From Thalassobellus sediminis (GTDB lineage: Bacteria; Bacteroidota; Bacteroidia; Flavobacteriales; Flavobacteriaceae), in the NCBI RefSeq assembly GCF_044386045.1, contig NZ_JBISCD010000037.1:248001-312000 (forward strand): a DNA stretch of 64,000 nucleotides. The letters are read 5' to 3'. This document shows positions 43,346 to 52,337 of the stretch, one piece after another (position 1 is the stretch's first letter; each line of letters opens with the position of its first letter). The notes under the pieces are model-generated. The model did not search any database, was not told the DNA's origin, and saw only the letters and a list, made by a program, of their open reading frames with translations. The position numbers and the translations under genes were made by a program.

Positions 43346-44968
43346 TTAGTTGACTTCTAAGTCTGTAAATTTAAAATATGTGCCATTAAAAAGCCCCTTA
43401 TCACTTAATTTTAATGATGGAATAACCAACAAAGCCATAAAAGACAAGGTCATATAAGGCGCATGTAAAGTGCTTCCTAATTCCTTTGCCATGTTGTCGA
43501 GTTTCGCATAATCTTCGCCTACTGTTTTCCCATCTTTATCACTCATAATTCCTGCAACAGGCAATGAAATGATTTTTTCTTCGGAATTGGACACAGCACA
43601 AATACCACCTTTGTTTTCAATAAGTAAATTAACTGCTTTACAAATGGCTTCATCACTAACTCCTACAGCAATAATATTATGAGAATCATGACCTACGGAA
43701 GATGCTATCGCTCCATCTTTCAATCCGAAATTTTTAATAAACGCAATGGCAGGGTCATCATTATTGTAACGGTTAACAACCGTCATTTTTAAAATATCTT
43801 TTTCAATATTTGAAACTAAGTTTCCATCTACAATTAAAGCGTCTTCTTTTAGTTCGTTAGTTACCAACTGCCCTTCTAAAGCTTCAATAACTCTTATTTT
43901 TTTAGCTGAAGATTCAAACTTAAAATCTGAAATTTCTTTTTTATTACAGTTGAAATTATTCAAATTTTTAAAAGCAACGGGCTTAATCAAGGACACACCT
44001 TCATTAAACACAAATGTGCCGTTTATATATGTTTGAAGTGTTTTAAAATTGACTAAATCTTCCACAACAATACAATCGGCATCATCGCCTATCTGTAACA
44101 ATCCTACATCTAAATTATAATGCTTTACAGGATTAATACATGCCATTTGCAGCACTTTAAAAACACCAACTCCTTTTGCTACCGCTCGTGCACAAAGTTT
44201 ATTAATGTGATCTAATATTAAATCGTCTGGATGTTTATCGTCACTACAAAACATCATGTTTTCAAAATGCTCTGAAGCTAAATCTATTAAGGCTTCAAAA
44301 TTCTTAGCAGCACTACCTTCACGAATTAAAATTTTCATACCTTTTTGAAGCTTTTCTAAAGCTTCGTCATAAGTAAAACACTCATGATCGGTAGAAATAC
44401 CTGCTCTTATATATTTTAAAACATCTTTTCCTCTTAAACCTGGTGCATGACCATCAACAGGTTTATTAAAATATTTAGCCCATGCTATTTTTTTCATGAC
44501 TTCATCATCATCAAACAACACGCCTGGGTAATTCATCATTTCTGCTAAATACTTAATATCTGGATTTTCCAGAAGTTTTTTAATAGCATCTGAATCTATA
44601 ACAGCACCTGCCGATTCAAAAGTTGTTGCTGGCACACAAGATGGTGCTCCAAAATTGAATTTAAGTGGTACTTGTTTCCCATTTTCAATCATAAACTCAA
44701 CACCTTCAACACCCAAAACATTGGCTATCTCATGCGGATCTGAAACAGTTGCTACTGTACCATGAGTAATTGCCAATCGAGCAAACTCACTAGGCACTAA
44801 CATAGAACTTTCAATATGAATGTGAGCATCTACAAAACCTGGTAATATGAAATGATTTACATCGTGATCTTTCTCTTCAATAGAAAGTATTTTGCCATCC
44901 TTAAAAGTAACTTCACCTTTAAAAATACGTTTATTTTGTATATCGACTATGTTACCTTGTAGCTTCAT
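43346..44968 (-). CDS. ade: Adenine deaminase
   Basis: This amidohydrolase is about 540 residues long and converts adenine to hypoxanthine. The metal-binding motif is FVDAHIHIESSM. Other landmarks are HGTVATVSDPHEIANVLG, DGHAPGLRGKDV, STDHECFTYDEAL, CSDDKHPDDLI, SVGHDSHNIIAVG and HAPYMTLSFMALLVIPSLKLSDKGLF. I place the start at the ATG at 44968 (MKLQGNIVDI). A further in-frame ATG at 45004 would add MSFLRRQESIIK, but those codons are translated from a dispersed CCTGCCTGCGCAGG repeat and are not part of the family. Confidence 0.93.
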   Translation of the reverse strand: MKLQGNIVDIQNKRIFKGEVTFKDGKILSIEEKDHDVNHFILPGFVDAHIHIESSMLVPSEFARLAITHGTVATVSDPHEIANVLGVEGVEFMIENGKQVPLKFNFGAPSCVPATTFESAGAVIDSDAIKKLLENPDIKYLAEMMNYPGVLFDDDEVMKKIAWAKYFNKPVDGHAPGLRGKDVLKYIRAGISTDHECFTYDEALEKLQKGMKILIREGSAAKNFEALIDLASEHFENMMFCSDDKHPDDLILDHINKLCARAVAKGVGVFKVLQMACINPVKHYNLDVGLLQIGDDADCIVVEDLVNFKTLQTYINGTFVFNEGVSLIKPVAFKNLNNFNCNKKEISDFKFESSAKKIRVIEALEGQLVTNELKEDALIVDGNLVSNIEKDILKMTVVNRYNNDDPAIAFIKNFGLKDGAIASSVGHDSHNIIAVGVSDEAICKAVNLLIENKGGICAVSNSEEKIISLPVAGIMSDKDGKTVGEDYAKLDNMAKELGSTLHAPYMTLSFMALLVIPSLKLSDKGLFNGTYFKFTDLEVN

Positions 44969-44980
44969 TTTTATTATAGA

Positions 44981-45003
44981 TTCCTGCCTGCGCAGGAATG
45001 ACA
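44981..45003. repeat. Short dispersed hairpin repeat TTCCTGC-ctgc-GCAGGAA
   Basis: A 7-bp perfect stem is followed by TGAC. A near copy (CCTGCCTGCGCAGGA with GTCATT before it) lies at 50964-50985. It falsely extends the adenine deaminase reading frame upstream. It probably belongs to a genome-wide repeat family of Flavobacteriaceae. Confidence 0.75.
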
Positions 45004-45049
45004 AATTGTTTAATTAATAAGATGCTTAGACTGTGCTAAGCATATCAGT

Positions 45050-46360
45050 TTACTGCAACTCAATTTTAAGTATTTGCTTCGTTTTGTCTGTTACTCGAAA
45101 CCTGTTATCTGCTCTACGGTTTACTACCCAAACAATCATATTTTCAGAACATAACAACCAGATATTTTCTTTATCTAAAAGCGATAGTTTTTCGTCTTTA
45201 AAATACTTACTCAACTTCTTTTTTCCTGTCATTCCTAACGGATAAAACACATCGCCTTCTTGCCATTTTCTTAATTCTAATGGAAACGTTAAAACATCTT
45301 TATCAACATAAATAACATTGGTTCGTTTTCCGAAAATAGCATCTGCTTCATCAAAAAGCAAAATACCCAATGGGGTTTCAAGGTCTTTATCTGTTTCTGA
45401 AATAACGATACTTTCATTTGCTTCTACAAAAAGCTCACTTAACAAAATATGCTCTCTATCTTTTATTAAACGGTGTGTAGACGACAAAACTTGCTTACCC
45501 GATTGTGCCTCTAAAAGCTTTACAACATCATCCCATTCTGTAAATCCGTAATCCTTGAATATTTCAAATAGATACGCTTTCGGGTTATTCAACTTTTTAA
45601 ACTCTGAAATTTTAAAAACCATTTGATAGTCGTCAATAGTTTCAACAGCATTATTAAAAAAACTATCAATACTATCTTCAACAATATCGGCTGTGTCATT
45701 TAAGTTACTAATTGTATTTTGAAAATTCTGTAATACACTTGGATTCATTTCCTTCAAAATGGGAATCACATCGTGCCTTAATTTATTTCTCAAATACTTA
45801 GTAGAGGCATTACTGCTATCATCTCGCCACTTTATATTGTTCGCTTTAGCGTAAGTTTCGATATCGTTACTAGAAAATGGTAACAGTGGTCTCACAAAAT
45901 GGTTGTTAACTTCAGGAATACCTGTTAAACCTTCTAACCCCGTACCTCTTGATAAATTGATTAAAAAAGTTTCTAAATTATCATCGGCATGATGTGCTGT
46001 TAAGACATAATCGAAACTTAGCTGTTCCGCTAATCCTTCAAACCAGTTATAACGCAGTTCTCTCGCTGCCATTTGTATAGAAACCTTATGTTCCTTAGCA
46101 TATGCATTGGTATCAAAACTTTCAACAAAGGCTTCTAAATCTAAGCTTTCTGCTAATTGCAGAACAAAGTTTTCATCGGCATCACTTTCTTCACCACGCA
46201 AATTAAAATTACAATGTGCTAATGCGATATTTAAACCTGCTTTATGAGATACATGTGTTAAAATCACACTATCAATTCCTCCAGAAATAGCTATAAGAAG
46301 TTTGCTTTTTTTCAAAAAAGGTAAACGCGATTCTAAATGGTGTTCAAATTGTGCAAACAT
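45050..46360 (-). CDS. tilS: tRNA(Ile)-lysidine synthase
   Basis: This 436-residue protein has a PP-loop motif ISGGIDSVILTHVSH near residues 25-39, followed by the TilS patterns HCNFNLRGEESDADENFV, TAHHADDNLETFLINLSRGTG and WRDDSSNASTKYLRNKLRHDVIP. A C-terminal TilS domain lies from about 360 (LRKWQEGDVFYPLGMTGKKKLSKYFKDEKL). It modifies the wobble C of the AUA-reading tRNA-Ile to lysidine and is essential. The gene is next to adenine deaminase with an 81-nt gap containing a repeat, and is divergent from the gene at 46485. Confidence 0.95.
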   Translation of the reverse strand: MFAQFEHHLESRLPFLKKSKLLIAISGGIDSVILTHVSHKAGLNIALAHCNFNLRGEESDADENFVLQLAESLDLEAFVESFDTNAYAKEHKVSIQMAARELRYNWFEGLAEQLSFDYVLTAHHADDNLETFLINLSRGTGLEGLTGIPEVNNHFVRPLLPFSSNDIETYAKANNIKWRDDSSNASTKYLRNKLRHDVIPILKEMNPSVLQNFQNTISNLNDTADIVEDSIDSFFNNAVETIDDYQMVFKISEFKKLNNPKAYLFEIFKDYGFTEWDDVVKLLEAQSGKQVLSSTHRLIKDREHILLSELFVEANESIVISETDKDLETPLGILLFDEADAIFGKRTNVIYVDKDVLTFPLELRKWQEGDVFYPLGMTGKKKLSKYFKDEKLSLLDKENIWLLCSENMIVWVVNRRADNRFRVTDKTKQILKIELQ

Positions 46361-46484
46361 GGTTCAAATATACAACTTTGAGGGTTTAATTTAATCGAAA
46401 ATCGTTAATATAAAATGATATAAATCATGAATTTTATTCTAAAACAGAAGTACCTTTTAAGTATTAATTTTAAATACTATTGTT

Positions 46485-47177
46485 ATGTGCTCATTAGATA
46501 AAATAAACGATAAAAAAACAAAAGAAGCTTTTGATAAACGTGTTATTTCGGCAACTCAACATTTACAAGCCTATGTTAAGCACAGACTATACATTGCAAT
46601 ATCTACGGGAATTATTCCTAAAAACATGTATACGTCTCATGGTATTATTGACGAGGCTATTGCTAAATACTACGAAAAAGGATATAATATTGATAGCGAT
46701 GCTACAACCATAAAACTGAAGCTTTTTAAAATTGTTGATGCCGATTTAAACACGCTTTTTAAAAAAGAGGCCTTTCATAAAAACACGATTAGCACGAATT
46801 CTATTTTAGAAGAAGAATTGGATAATTTAGAAGAAAAATATACTGTTGATGCCGATATGGATTTTGTTATGAATGAAGATTTAAATGATATCTCGTACAA
46901 GCAAGACCATAAACACAAACATTTGTTTTTATATGCCGATAATGATAGTTCGGTTTTAGAAGCTTTTGATATTGAAGCCGCATCGCTTAATGACTCTAAA
47001 AAAAGACTAGGCAACTTATACAGTTGGTTGCCATTAAACGTGTCGAATATTATTGATTTAATAGTTTTTGGAAAGCTAAGTTTTGAAGAAATATCAAAAG
47101 TAAGATCTATGGAAGTAAAACGTGTGGAGTTTATTTTTAATGAAGTCAAAGATCAGTTTAAAGATCATATAGATTAG
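46485..47177 (+). CDS. Sigma-factor-like or HTH protein of unknown function
   Basis: This 230-residue helical protein has an N-terminal region (KRVISATQHLQAYVKHRLYIAISTGIIPKNMYTSHGIIDEAIAKYYEK) with the shape of a sigma-70 region-2 helix set. It is followed by an acidic middle, a DHKHKH cluster, and a C-terminal helix-turn-helix-like end (LFKKEAF, then LPLNVSNIIDLIVFGKLSFEEISKVRSMEVKRVEFIFNEVKDQF). It may be a divergent sigma-like regulator, but the key aromatic residues of region 2 are not obvious. Its stop codon overlaps the end of the convergent pabB gene by 4 nt. An AAGTATT...AAATACT inverted repeat lies just upstream. Confidence 0.6.
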   Translation: MCSLDKINDKKTKEAFDKRVISATQHLQAYVKHRLYIAISTGIIPKNMYTSHGIIDEAIAKYYEKGYNIDSDATTIKLKLFKIVDADLNTLFKKEAFHKNTISTNSILEEELDNLEEKYTVDADMDFVMNEDLNDISYKQDHKHKHLFLYADNDSSVLEAFDIEAASLNDSKKRLGNLYSWLPLNVSNIIDLIVFGKLSFEEISKVRSMEVKRVEFIFNEVKDQFKDHID

Positions 47178-48472
47178 TTCTCCAAAACCGTTCGCATCGC
47201 TTTAGCCTTTACCAAACATTCCTCGTATTCTTTTAGCGGGTCGCTTTTTGCTGTAATAGCGCCACCAACGGAATAAGACACGTATTTTTTGGTTTCGTTA
47301 TATAAAATACTACGAATAACCACATTAAAATCGAAATCGCCTGTAGGCGAAAAATAGCCTACAGCCCCCGAGTAAAGCCCGCGTTTAGTTGCTTCTAAAT
47401 CTTCAATAATTTGCATTGCCGAAATTTTAGGAGCGCCCGTCATACTACCCATTGGGAAGGTGCTTTTTATAATATCTATGGGATGTGTTGAAGCTTCAAC
47501 TTCCGATGTAACCGTAGAAATCATTTGATGCACTTGATCGAAGGTATAAATCTTGCACAACTCTTTTACTTTCACACTGCCTTTGGTGGCGGTTTTAGAT
47601 AAATCGTTACGTACCAAATCAACAATCATAATGTTTTCACTTCGCTCCTTTTCGTTTTCTAACAAATCCTGTTTCAGCTTCGCATCTTCTTCAACATCTA
47701 ACGAACGCTTTGCTGTTCCTTTTATAGGCTGCGAAATTAAGGTTGTTCCTTCTTTTTTCAAGTAACGCTCTGGTGAAGCCGATAACAAGTATTTATCTTG
47801 ACATTTTAAAAAGGTTGCAAAAGGCGGATTAGAAATATCATTAAGTTTATTATAAATCTCTAAAGGATTAATTGTTGTGTCTTCGGCATAAAACTCTTGA
47901 CAAAAATTCGCTTCATAAATATCGCCACGATGTATATGGGCAAGCATATTTTTTATTTTCTCGAAGTATTCATCTTTATGAATGCGAAGTTTTATTTTGA
48001 TTTGATCATCGGAGACCTTGCGCTCAAGGTCACTATCATCTATATTCTCAATAGCTTTTAAATCGTCTTCAATTTCATCATCAACACAATTTAAGTATTG
48101 AATTTCAACATTATCACCTTTAAATAAAAATAGTTTCTTAGGCTGAAAAAAGTACAAATCAGGAAATTCTAAACCATCAAAATTAGTCGATTTTAAAGCT
48201 TCAACATCATTTTTTAAATCGTAGGTTAGGTATCCAAAAATCCAATCGTTTACTAAGGTTTGATATTCTTTTAGTTTTTCAAAACCCTGAAGATAATCTG
48301 TTTGAATGCCAGTAAACGCATCAACCGCCAAAACCGCATCATAATTAGAATAGCTTTGCTCGTAATTATTAGAATCTAGCCAAACCACATCATCAAACTG
48401 TTGTGCCCAAATGCGAATCTGACTTTTAAAGACTTTAGAATCTTTAAATTTAAAAATTTGTTTTGTTCTCAA
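47174..48472 (-). CDS. pabB: Aminodeoxychorismate synthase component I
   Basis: This 432-residue chorismate-utilising enzyme of the anthranilate synthase I family carries ISQPIKGTAKRS, ENIMIVDLVRNDLS, PMGSMTGAPKISAMQIIEDLE, RGLYSGAVGYFSPTGDFDFNVVIRSI and SVGGAITAKSDPLKEYEECLVKA. The PIKGTAKR block (Lys before Gly-Thr) is the pattern that marks PabB, as opposed to TrpE (PIAGT), so it makes 4-amino-4-deoxychorismate for folate. The glutamine amidotransferase partner is not in the window. Its promoter carries a palindrome like those of the nitrate genes. Confidence 0.9.
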   Translation of the reverse strand: MRTKQIFKFKDSKVFKSQIRIWAQQFDDVVWLDSNNYEQSYSNYDAVLAVDAFTGIQTDYLQGFEKLKEYQTLVNDWIFGYLTYDLKNDVEALKSTNFDGLEFPDLYFFQPKKLFLFKGDNVEIQYLNCVDDEIEDDLKAIENIDDSDLERKVSDDQIKIKLRIHKDEYFEKIKNMLAHIHRGDIYEANFCQEFYAEDTTINPLEIYNKLNDISNPPFATFLKCQDKYLLSASPERYLKKEGTTLISQPIKGTAKRSLDVEEDAKLKQDLLENEKERSENIMIVDLVRNDLSKTATKGSVKVKELCKIYTFDQVHQMISTVTSEVEASTHPIDIIKSTFPMGSMTGAPKISAMQIIEDLEATKRGLYSGAVGYFSPTGDFDFNVVIRSILYNETKKYVSYSVGGAITAKSDPLKEYEECLVKAKAMRTVLEN

Positions 48473-48489
48473 TAAAAAAGATTATTCCG

Positions 48490-48511
48490 CAAAGTTAAGT
48501 AGAATACTTAA
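48490..48511 (-). promoter_or_regulatory. pabB promoter with palindrome
   Basis: The perfect -7 box TAACTTTG (48490-48497, minus strand) is abutted by TTAAGTA-GAA-TACTTAA (48495-48511). It is similar to the nitrate transporter and nirB operators but has a 3-nt instead of a 4-nt spacer. Confidence 0.55.
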
Positions 48512-48547
48512 AAAATTAAGATTTTTGTACTTTAAACATCTAAAAGC

Positions 48548-49438
48548 ATGTACACCTTACAAAACGAGAAACTTAAGATTACGGTTAAAAAAATTGGTGC
48601 CGAATTATGCAAAATTACATCGACAAAGCATCACACCGAATTTATGTGGAATGCCAACCCAGATGTTTGGAGTAGCTACGCGCCTAACCTATTCCCAATT
48701 ATTGGTGCTTTAAAAAACAATACCTATTTTTTTGAAGATAAAGCATATAGTTTACCTAAACATGGTATGGTGAGAAACAACGACCATATTACGCTACACG
48801 AACAAACCGAAAACAGTTTAACATTCAAACTCATTTATAGTGAAGCAACGCTAAAAATATATCCGTTTAAGTTTGAGTTTTATATTACATATACGCTAAC
48901 AGATACAACCATAAAAATAACACACACCATTAAAAACGTTGATAACAAACCCATGTATTTCTCGGTTGGCGGACATCCTGCTTTTAAGTGCCCAGTGTAT
49001 GACGATGAAAATTATGATGATTACGTTTTAGAATTTGAACACCATGAAAACTCTGAAACACACCTCATAAATATGGAAAACGGCCTTATTTCACCTAAAA
49101 CAAAACCTGTGTTTAGCAATACTAATTTGCTACCGCTAAAACACGACTTATTTAATGCCGATGCGCTTATTTTCAAAGATTTAAAATCTAGAAAAGTCAT
49201 CTTAAAAAGTAATAAACACGGAAACATTTTATCATTTACTTATAATGATTTCAATTATTTAGGTATTTGGGCAAAACCAGAAGGCGATTACGTTTGTATA
49301 GAACCGTGGTTAGGTATTGCCGATAACGAAACCACCAATCAAGATTTAAAAACCAAAGAAGGCATTTTAAAACTTGCTGCCCACGAGACCTTTAATGCAA
49401 GCTACAGTATTGAAATAGATAACAATCATTTAATCTAA
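48548..49438 (+). CDS. Aldose 1-epimerase (mutarotase-like) family protein
   Basis: This 296-residue beta-sandwich sugar-binding protein of the galactose-mutarotase-like superfamily belongs to the LacX/YeaD-type branch. Landmarks are SSYAPNLFPIIGALKNNTYFFEDKAYSLPKHGMVRN (a conserved His in PKHG), YFSVGGHPAF (second His), and a C-terminal LGIWAKPEGDYVCIEPWLGIAD with the catalytic-type Glu. It probably interconverts sugar anomers in the cytoplasm. It is followed 37 nt later by the helicase gene on the same strand. Confidence 0.88.
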   Translation: MYTLQNEKLKITVKKIGAELCKITSTKHHTEFMWNANPDVWSSYAPNLFPIIGALKNNTYFFEDKAYSLPKHGMVRNNDHITLHEQTENSLTFKLIYSEATLKIYPFKFEFYITYTLTDTTIKITHTIKNVDNKPMYFSVGGHPAFKCPVYDDENYDDYVLEFEHHENSETHLINMENGLISPKTKPVFSNTNLLPLKHDLFNADALIFKDLKSRKVILKSNKHGNILSFTYNDFNYLGIWAKPEGDYVCIEPWLGIADNETTNQDLKTKEGILKLAAHETFNASYSIEIDNNHLI

Positions 49439-49475
49439 ATTATTAAACGTAACTTTGCCAGCTAAATAGCATATT

Positions 49476-50831
49476 TTGACATTTCACGATTTAAATTTAA
49501 ACACCCCATTATATAACGCCATAGACGATTTAGGCTTTACAACACCTACACCCATTCAAGCAGAAGCTTTTAATGTGGTAAGTTCGGGTAGAGATATGGT
49601 TGGTATTGCCCAAACAGGTACAGGTAAAACCTTTGCCTACATGTTGCCTATTTTAAAGAATTTAAAATTTTCGACACAAGAAAATCCGCGTATTTTGGTG
49701 TTAGTGCCAACACGCGAATTGGTGGTACAGGTGGTTGATGAAATTGAAAAACTATCAAAATACATCAATAATCGTGTATTAGGCGTGTATGGAGGTACTA
49801 ACATTAACACGCAAAAGCAAGCCATTGCCGAGGGTATTGATATTTTAGTAGCAACACCAGGTAGATTATACGATTTGGCTTTAAGCCGCGTATTACAATT
49901 AAAATCTATACAGAAATTAGTAATTGATGAAGTTGATGTCATGCTCGATTTAGGCTTTAAACATCAGCTAATTAATATTTTCGATATACTTCCAGAAAAG
50001 AGACAAAACATTATGTTTTCGGCAACCATGACCGAAGATGTCGATTTACTAATTAACGATTTCTTTAAAAGTCCAGAGCGTGTATCCATTGCTATTTCTG
50101 GAACACCGCTAGATAACATCTCGCAAACACGTTACAAAGTTCCAAATTTTTATACCAAAGTAAATTTATTAACACACTTACTAAACGATACAGAAACCTT
50201 TAATAAGGTTTTAATATTTGTAGCGTTTAAAAAAATGGCCGATCGTTTGTTCGATCAACTCGATGAAATTTTTCATGATGAGTTATGCGTTATTCACTCT
50301 AACAAAACACAAAACTACCGTTTACGTAGTATCGAGCAATTTAGAAACGGAAACAACCGTATTTTAGTGGCTACCGATGTTATGGCGCGCGGATTGGATA
50401 TTGATAACGTATCGCATGTTATTAATTTCGACACACCAATTTACCCAGAAAACTACATGCACCGTATTGGTAGAACAGGTCGTGCCGAACGTAAAGGAGA
50501 AGCCCTTATTTTTAATACCGAAAAGGAAGCCGATGCCATTGAGAATATAGAAACCTTAATGAATATGGAAATTCCGTTATTGAAAATTCCAGAAACCGTT
50601 ACAATATCTACCGAACTTATTCAAGAAGAGCGTCCGGTAATAAAAGAACGTAACAACCCTAACAAACGTAATAGAGACGAAGATGCGCCAGGACCAGCCT
50701 TTCACCAGAAATCTGAAAAGAATTCTAAAGAAAACTTAGGTGGTTCCTACAAATTCAAAATAGCAGCTAAGTACAAAAAGCCTAAAACTAGAGGCGATAA
50801 AAACTATAACAAACGAAATAAGAGAAAGTAA
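49476..50831 (+). CDS. DEAD-box RNA helicase
   Basis: This 451-residue protein starts at a TTG codon (49476), giving the standard beginning MTFHDLNLNTPLYNAIDDLGFTTPTPIQ, which is the Q motif. Walker A is AQTGTGKT, motif Ia PTRELVVQV, motif II DEVD (a variant of DEAD), motif III SATMT, with motifs IV-VI including IFVAF, ATDVMARGLDI and HRIGRTGRAERKG. The C-terminus is basic and low-complexity (KERNNPNKRNRDEDAPG, then KKPKTRGDKNYNKRNKRK), suited to RNA binding in ribosome or RNA turnover work. No ATG in the right frame precedes the Q motif, so TTG is the likely start. Confidence 0.93.
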   Translation: MTFHDLNLNTPLYNAIDDLGFTTPTPIQAEAFNVVSSGRDMVGIAQTGTGKTFAYMLPILKNLKFSTQENPRILVLVPTRELVVQVVDEIEKLSKYINNRVLGVYGGTNINTQKQAIAEGIDILVATPGRLYDLALSRVLQLKSIQKLVIDEVDVMLDLGFKHQLINIFDILPEKRQNIMFSATMTEDVDLLINDFFKSPERVSIAISGTPLDNISQTRYKVPNFYTKVNLLTHLLNDTETFNKVLIFVAFKKMADRLFDQLDEIFHDELCVIHSNKTQNYRLRSIEQFRNGNNRILVATDVMARGLDIDNVSHVINFDTPIYPENYMHRIGRTGRAERKGEALIFNTEKEADAIENIETLMNMEIPLLKIPETVTISTELIQEERPVIKERNNPNKRNRDEDAPGPAFHQKSEKNSKENLGGSYKFKIAAKYKKPKTRGDKNYNKRNKRK

Positions 50832-50837
50832 TTTTTT

Positions 50838-50924
50838 GGGCGTTACCCTATCGGGTCGGGCTTTCTGTTACAAGTCCTCGCTCCTACGTCGCTGTGGGCT
50901 TTTCACGGCAATCCCTAACGCGGG
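50838..50924 (+). repeat. Dispersed GGGCGTTACC...CTAACGC element, copy 2
   Basis: This stretch begins GGGCGTTACCCTATCGGGTC and ends ATCCCTAACGCGGG, directly after the helicase stop codon. It matches the element at 3714-3823 in its ends and in the block GGGTCGGGCTTTCTGTT, and differs in the middle (CTCGCTCCTACGTCGCTGTG). The tips can pair. The remaining bases up to 51111 hold a short hairpin repeat and AT-rich DNA only. Confidence 0.72.
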
Positions 50925-50963
50925 TGTATTTGTTAAATTTAAGTCCATCCAGCTAAAGTCTAT

Positions 50964-50985
50964 TGTCATTCCTGCCTGCGCAGGA
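50964..50985. repeat. Second copy of the CCTGCCTGCGCAGG hairpin repeat
   Basis: TTGTCATTCCTGCCTGCGCA followed by GG matches the hairpin at 44981-45003 over the palindromic core; the far arm here is slightly altered (CAGGAC). Confidence 0.65.
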
Positions 50986-51111
50986 CTAACATAAATAGAG
51001 ATAGTAAGAATCATAATAAATAGAAAAAGAGTAAAAAAATAGAGTTTTGCCCTAAAATTTAATCTTCAGTAAAAATTAAAGCAACTCTTGTCATAATAAA
51101 TCAATTTCAAA

Positions 51112-52209
51112 TTAATACCCTGTGATTTCCTTAAGCTTATAAAAGAAAGCTTTCTTTCGTTCTGAGCTAATTTTCCAATCGGTTGGGATACTTTGAAAAC
51201 CAGATTCGAAAGGTTCTCCCTCTTTTCTAAAATCAAAAAATCCCCAAGATGCATAAGATTCTATAGACGTTTTTAAATTATAAGACTCTTTATCGAAATC
51301 AAAATGATCGTCTTCATTAAAAAGAATTGGTTTTGTATAATAACCTTCTGAAGCCCTTACCTTTTCAACCAAAACCTTAATACCTTCAGGTTCTTCAATA
51401 CCATTACCATGAATAAGAACAAAATCTGAACTCTGAATAATATTAGAAGTTGGCACTCTATTACCAGCAAAACTTGTACTAACCAAAAACTTATTATCTG
51501 TCATTTTTTTAACACGTTCTATTAACTCTGAAACCCGTTCTGGTTGCAATATTTTATGTTCGTAATTGATATCACATTCATTATTAATCTCTATTAACAA
51601 GTTAGAATACGATTTTTTTAAAAGCCAATTGGTAATATTATCAACAGCATTTAAAACCGCCTGTTCGTCTTTTAATTGATCGTCTTGTCCAAAATAGAAA
51701 TAACCAAGTATAACAACCATTCCTATGTCATCTGCCTTATCTAATATTTTTTCTAAACGATTAATATATTTAGGTCTTAAATTACCAATGCTATCGAATG
51801 CTGTATTTACCCAACCATAATTTCCATATCCTAAGGGACTTCCGCCTTGAAGGTTTAAAGTAAAAGCTAACAAACCATGAGATTTCCAATCGGGCATTGC
51901 GGCAATAAATTCATTTGTATTTCTTTCGGGATCCCAAACTTGGGTGTCTGGATACTTAAAATTGTCTCGTGTATCGGGATTTAAATCATCAAAAACACCT
52001 TGAACCATTCTAGAATTAAATAAAAGTCCTTCAATCTTGTTTCCTTCCCAGTTTCTATTTTTATAGGTTATTTCATCATTAATGTAAAACTGTTCTCCCT
52101 TAATAGCAACAACGGTTTTTTTATGCTCTTCTTTTTCGCAAGAACTTAAACTAAAAACCGAAATAAGAAGTCCGAAAAAAACAAACCATTTAATTTTTGT
52201 AGCATTCAT
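51112..52209 (-). CDS. Lipoprotein with clan GH-A-like TIM barrel
   Basis: This 365-residue lipoprotein has a signal peptide ending in a lipobox (VFSLSSCEKEE, lipidated Cys about 24). The body looks like a glycoside hydrolase TIM barrel: early strand IEGLLFNSRMVQGVFDD, FIAAMPDWKSHGLLAFTLNLQGGSP, VVILGYFYFGQDDQL, and acid/base region LLIEINNECDINYEH (Asn-Glu). A late Glu lies in KPILFNEDDHFD. The family number is uncertain, and the nucleophile motif is less orthodox (NEDD). It could also be a barrel protein that has lost activity. It is monocistronic. Confidence 0.7.
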   Translation of the reverse strand: MNATKIKWFVFFGLLISVFSLSSCEKEEHKKTVVAIKGEQFYINDEITYKNRNWEGNKIEGLLFNSRMVQGVFDDLNPDTRDNFKYPDTQVWDPERNTNEFIAAMPDWKSHGLLAFTLNLQGGSPLGYGNYGWVNTAFDSIGNLRPKYINRLEKILDKADDIGMVVILGYFYFGQDDQLKDEQAVLNAVDNITNWLLKKSYSNLLIEINNECDINYEHKILQPERVSELIERVKKMTDNKFLVSTSFAGNRVPTSNIIQSSDFVLIHGNGIEEPEGIKVLVEKVRASEGYYTKPILFNEDDHFDFDKESYNLKTSIESYASWGFFDFRKEGEPFESGFQSIPTDWKISSERKKAFFYKLKEITGY

Positions 52210-52337
52210 AATATTCTATTTATTACTTATTATAAGATTGATGTTCTTAAAGATATGAAATTATAAAAAGAACTACTGTTTGCTAGAAATTTACGGTAAT
52301 CTAATATTTAATTTATATTTGCAGCACATTGCACTTT

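Noticed and set aside
46445..46484. AAGTATT...AAATACT upstream of the 46485 gene as a fourth nitrate-type operator
   Set aside because: The arms are imperfect, the spacer is longer, and the putative -7 box would fall only a few bases before the start codon.
52329..52337. TTG start for the ClC gene
   Set aside because: An ATG three codons later gives a normal N-terminus; nothing supports the longer form.
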